Positions 16,596-26,153 of a DNA stretch of 64,000 bases are shown piece by piece. How positions within the stretch are numbered: the stretch's first letter is position 1; each line of letters starts with the position of its first letter. Source of the stretch: Mycobacterium scrofulaceum (GTDB lineage Bacteria > Actinomycetota > Actinomycetes > Mycobacteriales > Mycobacteriaceae). The stretch covers positions 1-64,000 of the forward strand of contig NZ_MVIJ01000010.1 in the NCBI RefSeq assembly GCF_002086735.1, in the 5' to 3' direction. The translations under genes and the position numbers were made by a program. Below the pieces are notes generated by a model that saw only the letters and a program-made list of their open reading frames with translations, had not been told where the DNA came from and ran no database searches.

Positions 16596-17657
16596 CTAGG
16601 CGAGTACGGGTTCCCGCTGAGCCAGCGCGGGCAGCCGGGTGGTCGACGCCTCGGCGGATCCCCCGGACGCGGCTATCGGCGCCGCGGTGATCGTGCCGGA
16701 GTAGCCGGCGATGTAGAGATACCTGCCGTCCGGACTTTCGACCACGCAGGACGGCTGCTTGGCCACCGTGATGTCGCCGACGACGTCGTGGCTGCGCGTG
16801 CAAACCACCGCGACGCGGTCGTCGCTGACCAGGTAGGCGCGGCGGCCGTCCCGGCTGAGCGTCAGGCGGGTGAGCGGGCCGGCGACCTCGCTGAGCTTGC
16901 GCGTGCCGGTGATCTTGCGGGTCCGGGTGTCGACGACGTCGAGCACCGCCCCCACGACCGGCCCGCAGCTGGCGACGTAGGCCGTGCCGCCGTCGTCACT
17001 CAGCGCGACGTCGCGGATGGGCAAACCGAGCTCGTAGGCGCCGACGATGCGCGAGCGCCCGGGGTCGACTTCGACCAGCTGGCCGCCGGACGGCCCGTTG
17101 ATGGCGGCGTACAGGTGGCGGCCGTCGGGGCTGACGCACAGGCAGTCGGCGGTGGTCCCCGGCTCGCTGGCGAGCTCGATCACCGCCACGTCGTCCGTGG
17201 TGACGTCCAGGACCGTGACGTCGGCGCCCTGGGCGCCGTTGCGGCTGGCGTAGACGAGCCTCCCGTCGCCGCTGACGGCCAGATCGCTCACGTTGTGCGC
17301 CAGCGGGTGCGTGGCGACGTGCGCGCCGGTCGCCAGGTCGACGACGTCGACGGAGTCGTACGACATCGTCGCGGTGCTGACGAAGGCGAGCGGGGCGTCC
17401 CCGCCGCTCAGGGCGACCGCGAACGGCTCGGCCAGGCCGGTAACGGTCCGCACCACCCGACGGGCATCGGTGTCGATGACCGAGACCGCGTCGCGGCCGT
17501 GGTTGGCGACGACGAGTCGACTTCCGTCGGGGCTGACGCCGATGTCGCTGATCGGGCCGTTCCCTACCGGAATCCGGACCACCGAGGTCTCATCGAGCCG
17601 GAACGCCGGCTCGTCCCGGTGGTCCTCGAAGGCTTTGCGGTCATTGACACCGCTCAC
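16596..17657 (-). CDS. Seven-bladed beta-propeller (YncE-like) protein, Rv1057 family
   Basis: A 353-aa protein made of repeated WD/YVTN-like units of about 40-45 residues: GPISDIGVSPDGSRLVVAN, AHNVSDLAVSGDGRLVYAS, TADCLCVSPDGRHLYAA, PIRDVALSDDGGTAYVA and others. No signal peptide or catalytic motif is evident; it probably acts as a binding platform. The M. tuberculosis homologue is induced in macrophages and is directly regulated by MprAB and TrcRS, and a trcRS pair lies about 12 kb away in this window. The long upstream region (17658-18035) fits complex regulation. Confidence 0.88.
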   Translation of the reverse strand: MSGVNDRKAFEDHRDEPAFRLDETSVVRIPVGNGPISDIGVSPDGSRLVVANHGRDAVSVIDTDARRVVRTVTGLAEPFAVALSGGDAPLAFVSTATMSYDSVDVVDLATGAHVATHPLAHNVSDLAVSGDGRLVYASRNGAQGADVTVLDVTTDDVAVIELASEPGTTADCLCVSPDGRHLYAAINGPSGGQLVEVDPGRSRIVGAYELGLPIRDVALSDDGGTAYVASCGPVVGAVLDVVDTRTRKITGTRKLSEVAGPLTRLTLSRDGRRAYLVSDDRVAVVCTRSHDVVGDITVAKQPSCVVESPDGRYLYIAGYSGTITAAPIAASGGSAEASTTRLPALAQREPVLA

Positions 17658-18035
17658 ACTGCACCGCCTTTGCTGTGTTGTCGGCGCGGGGGGACGTCGC
17701 CGGGACTCGCACGACGATCCGGCCCCCGGATCCAGGAGGATCTCAGCACCGAAAGGCGCTGACGCGACTGGTTTTTGCGATTCTAGCCGCCGAAATCCGC
17801 GTCAAAGCGGTTCGAAATCCCCCGACGTTAGCTACGTCACTCCCCGCACTCAGGTTCTGCTCAGGCTTCCAATTACGCTGTATCGCAGTCGCTTACCCGT
17901 AGCGAAAGTGATGCAAACGCGCACCCGGCGGATTTCGCTCCCATCGCTAACGTCCCCGGTCAGGGCCGTGTCGTCGTGCCGCATAGGAAAATCTCAGGCT
18001 TCGGCGCGAAGAGTGAAAGATCACACTCCGATCCG
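17658..18035 (-). promoter_or_regulatory. Long regulatory region upstream of the beta-propeller gene
   Basis: A 378-nt stretch with no credible ORF. It holds CTCAGG twice in direct orientation 11 nt apart (17849-17854 and 17860-17865), resembling the tandem repeats bound by MprA. A -10-like TAGAAT lies on the minus strand at 17780-17785, with TTGACG 14 nt upstream, a short spacer. AT-rich segments near 17868-17882 could suit TrcR. Sites are inferred by resemblance and by what is known for Rv1057. Confidence 0.5.
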
Positions 18036-18806
18036 CTAGCTGAACTGGGTTTGCGGCCGGGGCAAGGCGGTGCCGTCGACGACGATGTCCAGCTTCTCGT
18101 TGTAAAACGCCACCAGCCCGGCGATCTGCCCGACGGCGGGCAACGGGTAATGGTACGTCCAGGCCAGGTCTGGATGCAGCCCGCTGGGGGTCCGCACCGA
18201 CCAGTATCCCGACGTCACCCCCTTGTACGGGCACAGCGTCTGCGTCGGGCTGGGTTCCAGATGCTCGAAAGCGACGTCGGTGGGGTCGATGTAATACCTT
18301 GTCGGCAAACCGGTTTCAAACAGCAGGACAGGAGACGCGGTGTCCGCCAACGTAACCCCGTCAAGCTCGACGCGGATATGCCGGTGTGAGCGTAGCGCGT
18401 CAACCCGCGAATACGGGCTGCGCGGATGGCCGTAGATCGGCTCGTCCTCCTCGAACCACCGCAACGCATTCCATTCGAATCGCACCGTCCCGGCCACCGG
18501 GCCGTCACCGTCGGCGTCGAACACCCGCGCGGCCGACGGGTGGGTCTCGCCGGCCGCCTGAAGTGAGTGCAGCCGCGACGGCCCGAACTGCACCTGCTGC
18601 GGATGGTCTTCGTCGCGCAGAAACTCCGCGCGGACATCGGCGAGCGGGATGTAGTACTGCGGGTAGTACGGGACCTCCCACACATAGCGGGCGGCGGTGG
18701 TGTCGAAGACCAGCGCATCGCCCAGATAGCCGCGTACCCGGCGCGGCGCGGGCTCGACTCTGCCGCGGGCGGCGGCCATTTGGGGGTAGTCGCGGCCGGC
18801 GGTCAC
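18036..18806 (-). CDS. DUF427 domain protein (two DUF427-like repeats), Rv1056 family
   Basis: A 256-aa protein with two copies of the small DUF427 beta fold: an N-terminal half around RGYLGDALVFDTTAARYVWE and a C-terminal half around RVELDGVTLADTASPVLLFE...YYIDPTDVAFEHL, with the characteristic CPYKG and a YWS motif. Function unknown. GTG 18806 overlaps the stop of the upstream DUF6295 gene as GTGA and yields the family length (about 254 aa); ATG 18779 is the alternative. It is last in a probable three-gene run: hydrolase, DUF6295, DUF427. Confidence 0.85.
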   Translation of the reverse strand: MTAGRDYPQMAAARGRVEPAPRRVRGYLGDALVFDTTAARYVWEVPYYPQYYIPLADVRAEFLRDEDHPQQVQFGPSRLHSLQAAGETHPSAARVFDADGDGPVAGTVRFEWNALRWFEEDEPIYGHPRSPYSRVDALRSHRHIRVELDGVTLADTASPVLLFETGLPTRYYIDPTDVAFEHLEPSPTQTLCPYKGVTSGYWSVRTPSGLHPDLAWTYHYPLPAVGQIAGLVAFYNEKLDIVVDGTALPRPQTQFS

Positions 18807-19078
18807 TTCTGGTCCCTGGAGGCCAGGCCGGCCGGCGCGTGGGCGATCGCCTTCCGGATGGCGTCGGCCAGCGCCAGGGCGCTCTCCTCGGTGAGCTCGA
18901 GCGCCACCCGCGCCGACGGCCCGAGCTCCGGGTTGATCACGTCGATGTTGACGGTGTGGCCGTAGGGCGCGTGGACCGGGTGATCGACGTACACCGTCGC
19001 GCGGCTGGCGCCGAACCACCCCGTGGCGCCCTTGCCGCTGCCGTCGATCCCGACGTGTTCGGTGAGGTAAGTGCACAT
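18803..19078 (-). CDS. Small DUF6295-family protein
   Basis: A 91-aa protein beginning MCTYLTEHVGIDGSGKG with a conserved HPVHAPYGHTVNIDVINP core and a helical C-terminus. I recognise this as the DUF6295 family, which has no known function. There is no signal peptide or membrane segment. It lies between the dienelactone hydrolase (12 nt upstream) and the DUF427 gene (4-nt overlap), so it is almost certainly co-transcribed. The conserved Cys2 and several His residues could bind a metal, but this is speculative. Confidence 0.8.
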   Translation of the reverse strand: MCTYLTEHVGIDGSGKGATGWFGASRATVYVDHPVHAPYGHTVNIDVINPELGPSARVALELTEESALALADAIRKAIAHAPAGLASRDQK

Positions 19079-19090
19079 GGCGGGCGGTAC

Positions 19091-19846
19091 CTAACCTTTC
19101 AGGTGGGCGGCGAAGAAGTCGTCGATGCGCCGCCAGCCGTCCACCGCCGCCTCCGGCCGGTAAGCGGGCCGGTCGACGGAGAAGAACGAGTGACCCGCGC
19201 CCTCGTAGGAGTGGAACTCGTGCGGCTTGTCCAGCCTGTTCAGCTCCTCGTCCAGTGCGGCCACCGCGGCCGGTGCGGGGAATCGGTCGTCGAGCCCGAA
19301 CAAACCGAGCAGCGGGCAACTCAGGCCCGGCGCCAGCTGCAGGATCGGCTTCATCGCCTTGGGCATGCCCTCCGGCGGGTCTTCGACGATGAAAGCGCCG
19401 TAGCAGTCCACCGCGGCGTCGAACGGCAGCGAACACGCCGCCAGGTAAGCGTGCCGCCCACCCGAACAGTGCCCGATCACGCCGACCTTTCCGTTGGCAC
19501 CCGGCAGGGACCGCAGGTGCTCGACCGCGCCCGCGACATCGCCGACCAACCGTTCGTCGGGCACCCCGCCCGCGGCCCGCGCCGCCGCCGCGGCGTCGTC
19601 CGGCGACGCACCGGGGGCCTCGCGGGAATAGAGGTTCGGGGCCACGGCGTGGTAGCCGCCTACGGCGAGCCGCCGAACGAACTCCTTCGTTTCGCGGTCA
19701 TAGCCGGGCATGTGATGGATCCACACGATCCCGCCGCGCGATCCCTGGGCGAGCGGCGAGGCGCGGTACGCCTCGATCTGGTCGCCGCCGTGGCCGGTGA
19801 TGGTGATGGTTTCCGCGCGGATGGCGTCGGGGCTGAGCGCGTTCAT
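19091..19846 (-). CDS. Dienelactone hydrolase family protein
   Basis: A 251-aa alpha/beta hydrolase. The nucleophile elbow is GHCSGG, with cysteine (C127) rather than serine, as in true dienelactone hydrolases. The aspartate is in GLDDRF (186-187) and the histidine in GAGHSFF (H219), so the Cys-Asp-His triad is complete. It would cleave a lactone or ester, possibly in aromatic catabolism or detoxification. ATG 19846 follows AGAGGA. It heads the run with DUF6295 and DUF427. Confidence 0.9.
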   Translation of the reverse strand: MNALSPDAIRAETITITGHGGDQIEAYRASPLAQGSRGGIVWIHHMPGYDRETKEFVRRLAVGGYHAVAPNLYSREAPGASPDDAAAAARAAGGVPDERLVGDVAGAVEHLRSLPGANGKVGVIGHCSGGRHAYLAACSLPFDAAVDCYGAFIVEDPPEGMPKAMKPILQLAPGLSCPLLGLFGLDDRFPAPAAVAALDEELNRLDKPHEFHSYEGAGHSFFSVDRPAYRPEAAVDGWRRIDDFFAAHLKG

Positions 19847-19955
19847 CGCAAATCCTCTTGGGGCTCAGTGGATGGCCGCAACGGGACGCGGAGCGCATGC
19901 GACCGGTCCGGGACCGCCCCGCCGGGAACCAACGTATCGGACCAGCCGCGCGCGT

Positions 19956-20738
19956 TCAGCGCCGCTTGTCGCGCACCTTGTAAGTCGACGGCCACGACTT
20001 GCGGGACTCATCCCCGGTCAGCGGCGTGCCCATGCCCCCGACCTTCACGTTGTAGGCCTCCTTGCCGGGGCCGACCTCCCGGTTCGCGTGTTCCTGGGCG
20101 AGGAAGTACAGCTCGTCGATGGTGGCCTCGTCGTAAGCGACGAACGAGGTCTCCCGTTCCATGTCGTCGATGCCGACGAGCATCCGCTCGGTCACCAACC
20201 GCGACGCCAGCGCCGCGAGGCCGAACAGCGTGAACGGGATGAGCCAGTAACACAGGTAGGACAGCGCGGTCGTGTTGTCGAGAAATGTGGCGTCGCTGCG
20301 CACGATCGGCGGAATCGCCGACGACACCGTCATGGCGGCCGCCGCCGCCACCCAGATCCAGCTCAGCACGCCCACCATCCGGCCGAACAGCTCGGTCTTG
20401 ACGACGTCGGGGGGCTGTTCCGCGGCGGCGAACGCGCGCACGAACGGCTTGCCGGTCAGCGCGCCGGCCAGCGCAACCGCAAGGAACCCGGCGGCGCTCA
20501 GCGGCAGCATCCACCGCTGGGCGAACGATCCCCCGAGCGCGAACGTCAGCACCGCGAGCACCACAAAGACTGCGGCCGAACCGATTTCGAGCGTTCGCTG
20601 CGGCTTGGCGGTGACGCTCGCGATCGCCGACGCCGCGACCGCCAACGCCAGCCCGACCAGCACGGCGGCGGCGACCGGGACGTTGCCGACGAGCACCCAG
20701 AAAGCGATCCATGGCGCGAGACCAAACAGCATGCCCAC
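19956..20738 (-). CDS. Multi-pass membrane protein of unknown function
   Basis: A 260-aa protein with about six hydrophobic segments (near residues 3-20, 24-42, 51-70, 74-94, 121-143 and 161-183), then a soluble cytosolic tail of about 75 residues containing DDMERETSFVAYDEATIDELYFLAQEH. I do not recognise the family. The start is GTG 20738: TACACT (20747-20752, minus strand) lies 8 nt upstream and there is no ribosome site, suggesting a leaderless message. ATG 20732 is an alternative. It stands alone between the hydrolase operon and the divergent CheB-like gene. Confidence 0.75.
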   Translation of the reverse strand: MGMLFGLAPWIAFWVLVGNVPVAAAVLVGLALAVAASAIASVTAKPQRTLEIGSAAVFVVLAVLTFALGGSFAQRWMLPLSAAGFLAVALAGALTGKPFVRAFAAAEQPPDVVKTELFGRMVGVLSWIWVAAAAAMTVSSAIPPIVRSDATFLDNTTALSYLCYWLIPFTLFGLAALASRLVTERMLVGIDDMERETSFVAYDEATIDELYFLAQEHANREVGPGKEAYNVKVGGMGTPLTGDESRKSWPSTYKVRDKRR

Positions 20739-20959
20739 GGTGGGTCAGTGTATGAGTGGCGGTTCGGCGCGCCGTCGGCGGCAGGCCCAACATTTGGTCC
20801 GCGGGTGGCCAAGCGCTTTGCCTGCGGTGCGGCGGCGAGCCGCGCAGAGGGCTTATGGCCCTTGGCGGCGGCGCCCGCGTGGGTCAGTCTGGTAGCCATA
20901 CGTTTGCAGACGGTGGCGGGATCTCCGAGCTGTCAGCCAGGGCAAGGCTGGGTCGAGCT

Positions 20960-21973
20960 ATGGCGCGCACGGCAAAACCGGCTGAGGGCGTGGTGGCGAT
21001 CGGTGCATCCGCCGGGGGCATCGAGGCGTTGAGCGAGCTGGCCGCGGCGATGCCGCCGGACTTCCCGTACGCGGTGATGATCGTCATCCACATGAGCCGC
21101 GGAGCGCCTTCTCTGCTGGCGCAGATCATCGATCGAAGCGGCCCGTTGCCGGCGGTCGCAGCGATCGACGGCGCCGTCCTGGAGGCGGGCCGCATCTACG
21201 CCGCCGTGCCCGATCACCATCTGCTCGCCCGCGACCATCGGGTGGCGCTGTCGGACGGGCCGTGGGAAAGCGGCCGCCGACCGGGAATCGACGCCCTGTT
21301 CCGGTCCGTCGCGCTGGACTACGGCCCCCGCGCGATCGGTGTCTTGATGTCGGGGCTGCTCGACGACGGCGTGGCCGGACTGCGCGCCATCAAGGCCAAG
21401 GGAGGAGTCACGGTGGTGCAAGAACCGACGGACGCGCTGTTTCCCGATCTGCCGAAAAACGCCCTGAAAGCCGACGTCGCCGATCACACGGCGACGGCGA
21501 AGGAGATCGGCGACCTGCTCGCACAGCTGGCCGATCGCAACATCGAAGAACAGCCGGCGGACCCCGACGGGCGGCTCGAGCTGGAGAATCGGATCGCGCT
21601 GGACAGTCAGTTCGCCGCGTCGGTGGGCGTGGAGGATTTGGGGCCGCCGACCGGGTACACCTGCCCCAGCTGCAACGGCACGCTGATGTCCGTGGGCCAC
21701 AACGCCTATCGCTGCCAGGTCGGTCATGCATGGACGGCCCAGTCGCTGCTGGTCGCCTACGGCGACGAGCTGGAGGAGGCGATCTGGGCGGCGATCCGCA
21801 ACCTGAAGGACACCGCCCGACTGTCTAGTACGCTCGCCGAAAACGCCGAGAGCGCGGCGGATCTGGAAGGCTATACCGTCGCCGCGAACCGGGCGGCGCA
21901 CGCGATCTCCGCGTTGCGCCAGGGCCTGCTGACGGCCAAGGCCGACAACAGCGACGGCGCCGAAGGGCCGTGA
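20960..21973 (+). CDS. Stand-alone CheB-type methylesterase domain with C-terminal zinc-ribbon-like module
   Basis: A 337-aa protein. Residues about 8-190 form a CheB methylesterase domain with the catalytic triad visible: Ser17 in IGASAGG, His44 in VIHMSRG and Asp135/136 in SGLLDDGVAG. There is no N-terminal receiver domain. The C-terminal part has CPSC (235, 238) and CQVGH (252, 256), a probable Cys3His metal site, then a helical tail. Mycobacteria lack classical chemotaxis genes, and none are nearby, so the substrate is unlikely to be a chemoreceptor. Stand-alone members of this family occur in soil bacteria. Start ATG 20960 precedes the conserved domain. Confidence 0.88.
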   Translation: MARTAKPAEGVVAIGASAGGIEALSELAAAMPPDFPYAVMIVIHMSRGAPSLLAQIIDRSGPLPAVAAIDGAVLEAGRIYAAVPDHHLLARDHRVALSDGPWESGRRPGIDALFRSVALDYGPRAIGVLMSGLLDDGVAGLRAIKAKGGVTVVQEPTDALFPDLPKNALKADVADHTATAKEIGDLLAQLADRNIEEQPADPDGRLELENRIALDSQFAASVGVEDLGPPTGYTCPSCNGTLMSVGHNAYRCQVGHAWTAQSLLVAYGDELEEAIWAAIRNLKDTARLSSTLAENAESAADLEGYTVAANRAAHAISALRQGLLTAKADNSDGAEGP

Positions 21974-21976
21974 GGG

Positions 21977-23657
<1,681 letters not shown>

Positions 23658-23714
23658 ACCGGCCGCGGTGTCCTTTCCGTGCGGACAGAGCGCGCCTGCA
23701 CTCCGTCGGATCGA

Positions 23715-24017
23715 TCAATTCGGGGTAGACAGGGGCACTTTCGAGGAGCTCACGGGTTGCGTGGTCTGGCCGTCGGTCTGCGGCGCGCCGACCTCGTGCA
23801 GCGCCGCCGGCTGCGAGCGCCAACCGGCGTACCCGAGGGCCGCGCTGATCGCGGTGTAGACGACGGCCTCTGTCCACATGAATCCGACGCCCCACCTCCT
23901 GCCGAGGAAGATGGGTTCGTCGATGATGCCGGCGGAGGCCGCGATGGCGTAGCCCGCGTGCGCGTAGGCGATTCCGGCGAACGCTCCGCAGAAGAACTTG
24001 CTCACTTCGCGACTCAT
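23715..24017 (-). CDS. Small membrane protein, unknown family
   Basis: A 100-aa protein starting MSREVSKFFCGAFAGIAYAH, with GAGAAGG-type ribosome site directly upstream of ATG 24017. One or two hydrophobic segments are visible (about 10-28 and 46-63), followed by a polar tail of about 30 residues rich in Gln, Thr and Ser. An in-frame upstream extension to 24059 lacks support. I do not recognise the family. It lies 57 nt upstream of the DUF732 gene on the same strand, and the two might share a transcript. Confidence 0.65.
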   Translation of the reverse strand: MSREVSKFFCGAFAGIAYAHAGYAIAASAGIIDEPIFLGRRWGVGFMWTEAVVYTAISAALGYAGWRSQPAALHEVGAPQTDGQTTQPVSSSKVPLSTPN

Positions 24018-24090
24018 TTCCTTCTCCTCTCGAATCCCCGGCCGGCCGGGTGATCTCACTGTCGGCCCTGCCTCCCAGCGGTGGTAGGGG

Positions 24091-24118
24091 CCAAGGTCCT
24101 CCCGGACCGGACCCTTGG
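24091..24118 (-). terminator. Hairpin downstream of the lipoprotein gene
   Basis: CCAAGGTCC (24091-24099) pairs with GGACCCTTGG (24109-24118) with one bulged base. It is located 36-63 nt beyond the stop of the lipoprotein gene on the minus strand, so it may end that transcript. No U-tract follows. Confidence 0.4.
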
Positions 24119-24153
24119 TCGTCTTTCGCCGAAGGAACGGCCGGGGCGTGAAC

Positions 24154-24624
24154 CTACGCGGACCCGTTGAGGATGCGGTCGCGGATGGCGGTGGCGGTCG
24201 TGAGATGCCCTTCGGCGGAATTCATGAATTCGCCCGCGTGCCGGGCCTCATTCGCGTCGGTGTCCTCGATCGCGGCGACGCAGAAGTGCGACGCGGCGTC
24301 GAAGTCGTCGAGGCTGGCCTGCAGCGCGACGGTGAGCTCTTTGTCAGGGGAGGGCATGTGGCCCTGCAGGGAGCTTGCCGCCTCGTGCCCGTCGTGGCAG
24401 GCGGCCCTCAGAGCCGCGTAGTCGTGGCTGTTGATCGCGAAGGTGGCCTTGCCCATGGCGATACCCAGGTCCTGCATGGGGCCCTTGGTCAGTTCGACCC
24501 ATCCCCGCACGGCCTGACCGTCGCGGGTTGTCGTGGTGGTGCCGCCACCGCTGGTGTCTGTGTGGGACGAACAGCCGGCGACGACCAGCGCCGCCGCAAT
24601 GCCCACCATGGCTTGCTTGATCAC
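24154..24624 (-). CDS. Putative lipoprotein with Thr-rich linker
   Basis: A 156-aa protein. From GTG 24624 the signal peptide is VIKQAMVGIAAALVVAGC, ending in a lipobox (VAGC, Cys18), so the mature protein is a predicted membrane lipoprotein. A short linker containing GGGTTTTTR follows, then an all-helical soluble domain with two cysteines (AACHDGH, HFCVAA) that may pair. A longer in-frame reading upstream runs into the tRNA-Leu gene and is rejected. Family not recognised beyond lipoprotein. Confidence 0.75.
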   Translation of the reverse strand: MIKQAMVGIAAALVVAGCSSHTDTSGGGTTTTTRDGQAVRGWVELTKGPMQDLGIAMGKATFAINSHDYAALRAACHDGHEAASSLQGHMPSPDKELTVALQASLDDFDAASHFCVAAIEDTDANEARHAGEFMNSAEGHLTTATAIRDRILNGSA

Positions 24625-24775
24625 ACGGGTGATCCTTCGCCCCGACGACGCCCGCCAGACAGGGCACAAAGGCTCTACCTCGGACGAAAGACGGCCCGGA
24701 TGCGATCCGGTGCGGCCGCCTGAACCGGCCCGGCGGGGGTTACGGGGGCGACGCCGTGAGCCGGCCGACCGCGGG

Positions 24776-24849
24776 TGCCCCCAGTCGGACTCGAACCGAC
24801 ACTGGGCGGATTTTAAGTCCGCTGCCTCTGCCAATTGGGCTATGGGGGC
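24776..24849 (-). tRNA. tRNA-Leu (anticodon UAA)
   Basis: The 74-nt gene folds as a cloverleaf: acceptor GCCCCCA/TGGGGGC, D-arm closed by GCC/GGC, anticodon arm GCGGA-CTTAAAA-TCCGC with anticodon TAA, 5-nt variable loop CCAGT, T-arm GTCGG-TTCGAGT-CCGAC, discriminator A73. The 3' CCA is not encoded. The short variable loop is unusual because bacterial leucine tRNAs normally carry a long variable arm. The gene corresponds in position to M. tuberculosis leuX. Confidence 0.9.
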
Positions 24850-25204
24850 CCGGCGGCGAATTTAGCGCGCCGGCGCCGATTCCGAAGCATCGCATGCCGC
24901 CCGAATGGGCTTAACGCCCCACATGCGTTGCGGGGTGTCGTCGGCTAAAATCCGCGGCCGCCCTGCTTAACCACGGCTTTCCTCCAGATGACAGATGACA
25001 CCGCTATGTCGTGCGGCAGGACCGTGTTAAAACTGTCGGCTTCATCGTTAAGAAGCCGTAAACGGCTGTCACGCTGGCGCTTTCGATCGGGAACGTGGAG
25101 TCGTGGGTCGTTAGTGTTACGCCAACGCACAGGGGCCGTTACGCGAACACTCAGGTCGATCCACCGCATGGGGGTCGGCTAGTTCCGAACACTAGGAGCA
25201 ACAG
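24850..25204. other. Intergenic region between tRNA-Leu and PE8
   Basis: This 355-nt stretch contains no ORF I can support. It must hold the tRNA promoter (minus strand) and the PE8 operon promoter (plus strand). A tandem AGATGACAGATGAC lies at about 24987-25000, and TTAAGAAGCCGTAAACGGC lies near 25049-25067. No integrase or att-like direct repeat of the tRNA end is seen. Confidence 0.5.
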
Positions 25205-26098
25205 ATGTCATTTTTGACGACACAGACCGAAGAGATGCTGGCTGCGGAGCAGCTGCTGTCGGGGATCAACACCAACTTGGCGGCGCAGAACGCGGGCGCG
25301 GCGTCGGCGACGACGGTGATCGCTCCCGCGGCGGCCGACCCGGTGTCGGCCCAGCAGGCGGCCATCTTCTCGACGTACGGCACCCAGTACCAGGCGATCG
25401 CCACGGAGGCGCAGGCGCTGCTGGAGAATTACGCGCAAACCCTGGGCATCAGCTCCGGCAGCTACGGCGACACCGAGGCCATCAACGCGGCCCAGGCCAC
25501 GCTTTCCAATGCCGCGTCGCCTCTCGCCGCCGCGGCCGCCACCCCGTCGAACACGCCGCTCGACTACCTGGCCTGGCTGCTCGGCAGCACCGGCAACAAC
25601 ACCAACCCGGCCATGCTCGGCGGGATCTTCGGTCTGTCCAGCAACGGTGCGAACATCGGCAACATCGGCTTCGGCAACTGGGCCTCCGCCGCATCGGACC
25701 TGTTGGGCCTGGCCGGTGGTGGCCTGCTCGACACCTCGGCCGCCGACGCCGCCGGCGCGGCCGCCGACGCGGCGGGCCTGGCCGACGTCACGACGCCGAT
25801 GGCCGGCGGGGGCATGGCCGGGATGGGCGCCATGCCGTTGGCCTCGATGGGCTCGGCGACCATGGTCAGCAACCTCTCGGTGCCGCCCAGCTGGGCCGGC
25901 TCGGCCACCCCGGTCGTCGGCACCAGCGCGGCGCCACTCGAGACGGTGGGCTGGACGGCCGCCGCACCGCAGGCCGGCGCGGGGACCGTCATCCCGGGGA
26001 TGCCGGGGATGGGCGCGGCCGCGCGCAACAGCGCGGGCTTCGGTGCACCGCGCTACGGCGTCAAGCCGATCGTCATGCCCAAGCCGGCGACCGTCTAG
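25205..26098 (+). CDS. PE family protein (PE8-like)
   Basis: A 297-aa protein. The N-terminal PE domain (about residues 1-100) begins MSFLTTQTEEMLAAEQLLSG, and YGDTE at about 88-92 matches the type VII secretion signal YxxxD/E. An Ala/Gly-rich middle region follows. The C-terminus (GAPRYGVKPIVMPKP, 280-294) closely resembles the tail of the adjacent PPE protein. The gene heads a PE-PPE-Esx-Esx run, the layout of an ESX-5-type substrate cassette; in M. tuberculosis PE8 pairs with PPE15. It has a GGAGCAAC ribosome site before the ATG. Confidence 0.9.
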   Translation: MSFLTTQTEEMLAAEQLLSGINTNLAAQNAGAASATTVIAPAAADPVSAQQAAIFSTYGTQYQAIATEAQALLENYAQTLGISSGSYGDTEAINAAQATLSNAASPLAAAAATPSNTPLDYLAWLLGSTGNNTNPAMLGGIFGLSSNGANIGNIGFGNWASAASDLLGLAGGGLLDTSAADAAGAAADAAGLADVTTPMAGGGMAGMGAMPLASMGSATMVSNLSVPPSWAGSATPVVGTSAAPLETVGWTAAAPQAGAGTVIPGMPGMGAAARNSAGFGAPRYGVKPIVMPKPATV

Positions 26099-26153
26099 TT
26101 CCTCGGCCACTTAGACAGCAGATTCGAAAAGACAGAAGGAGCGGGAAACACAA

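Noticed and set aside
18803..19436. A continuation of the DUF427 frame giving a 466-codon ORF
   Set aside because: The extra part is an Arg/Gly-rich shadow over DUF6295 and the dienelactone hydrolase; the GTGA overlap fixes the real start.
24085..24110. A possible DosR box (GGGGCCAAGGTCC) upstream of the small membrane protein
   Set aside because: Several consensus positions mismatch, and the same bases form a hairpin just after the lipoprotein gene, which is a simpler reading.
24625..24834. An N-terminal extension of the 24.1-kb lipoprotein reading through the tRNA-Leu gene
   Set aside because: The extension has no ribosome site, overlaps the tRNA, and would bury the signal peptide and lipobox.
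24850..25204. Possible integration site next to tRNA-Leu
   Set aside because: No integrase, no duplicated tRNA 3' end and no composition shift were found, although integrase fragments lie near the equivalent tRNA in M. tuberculosis.
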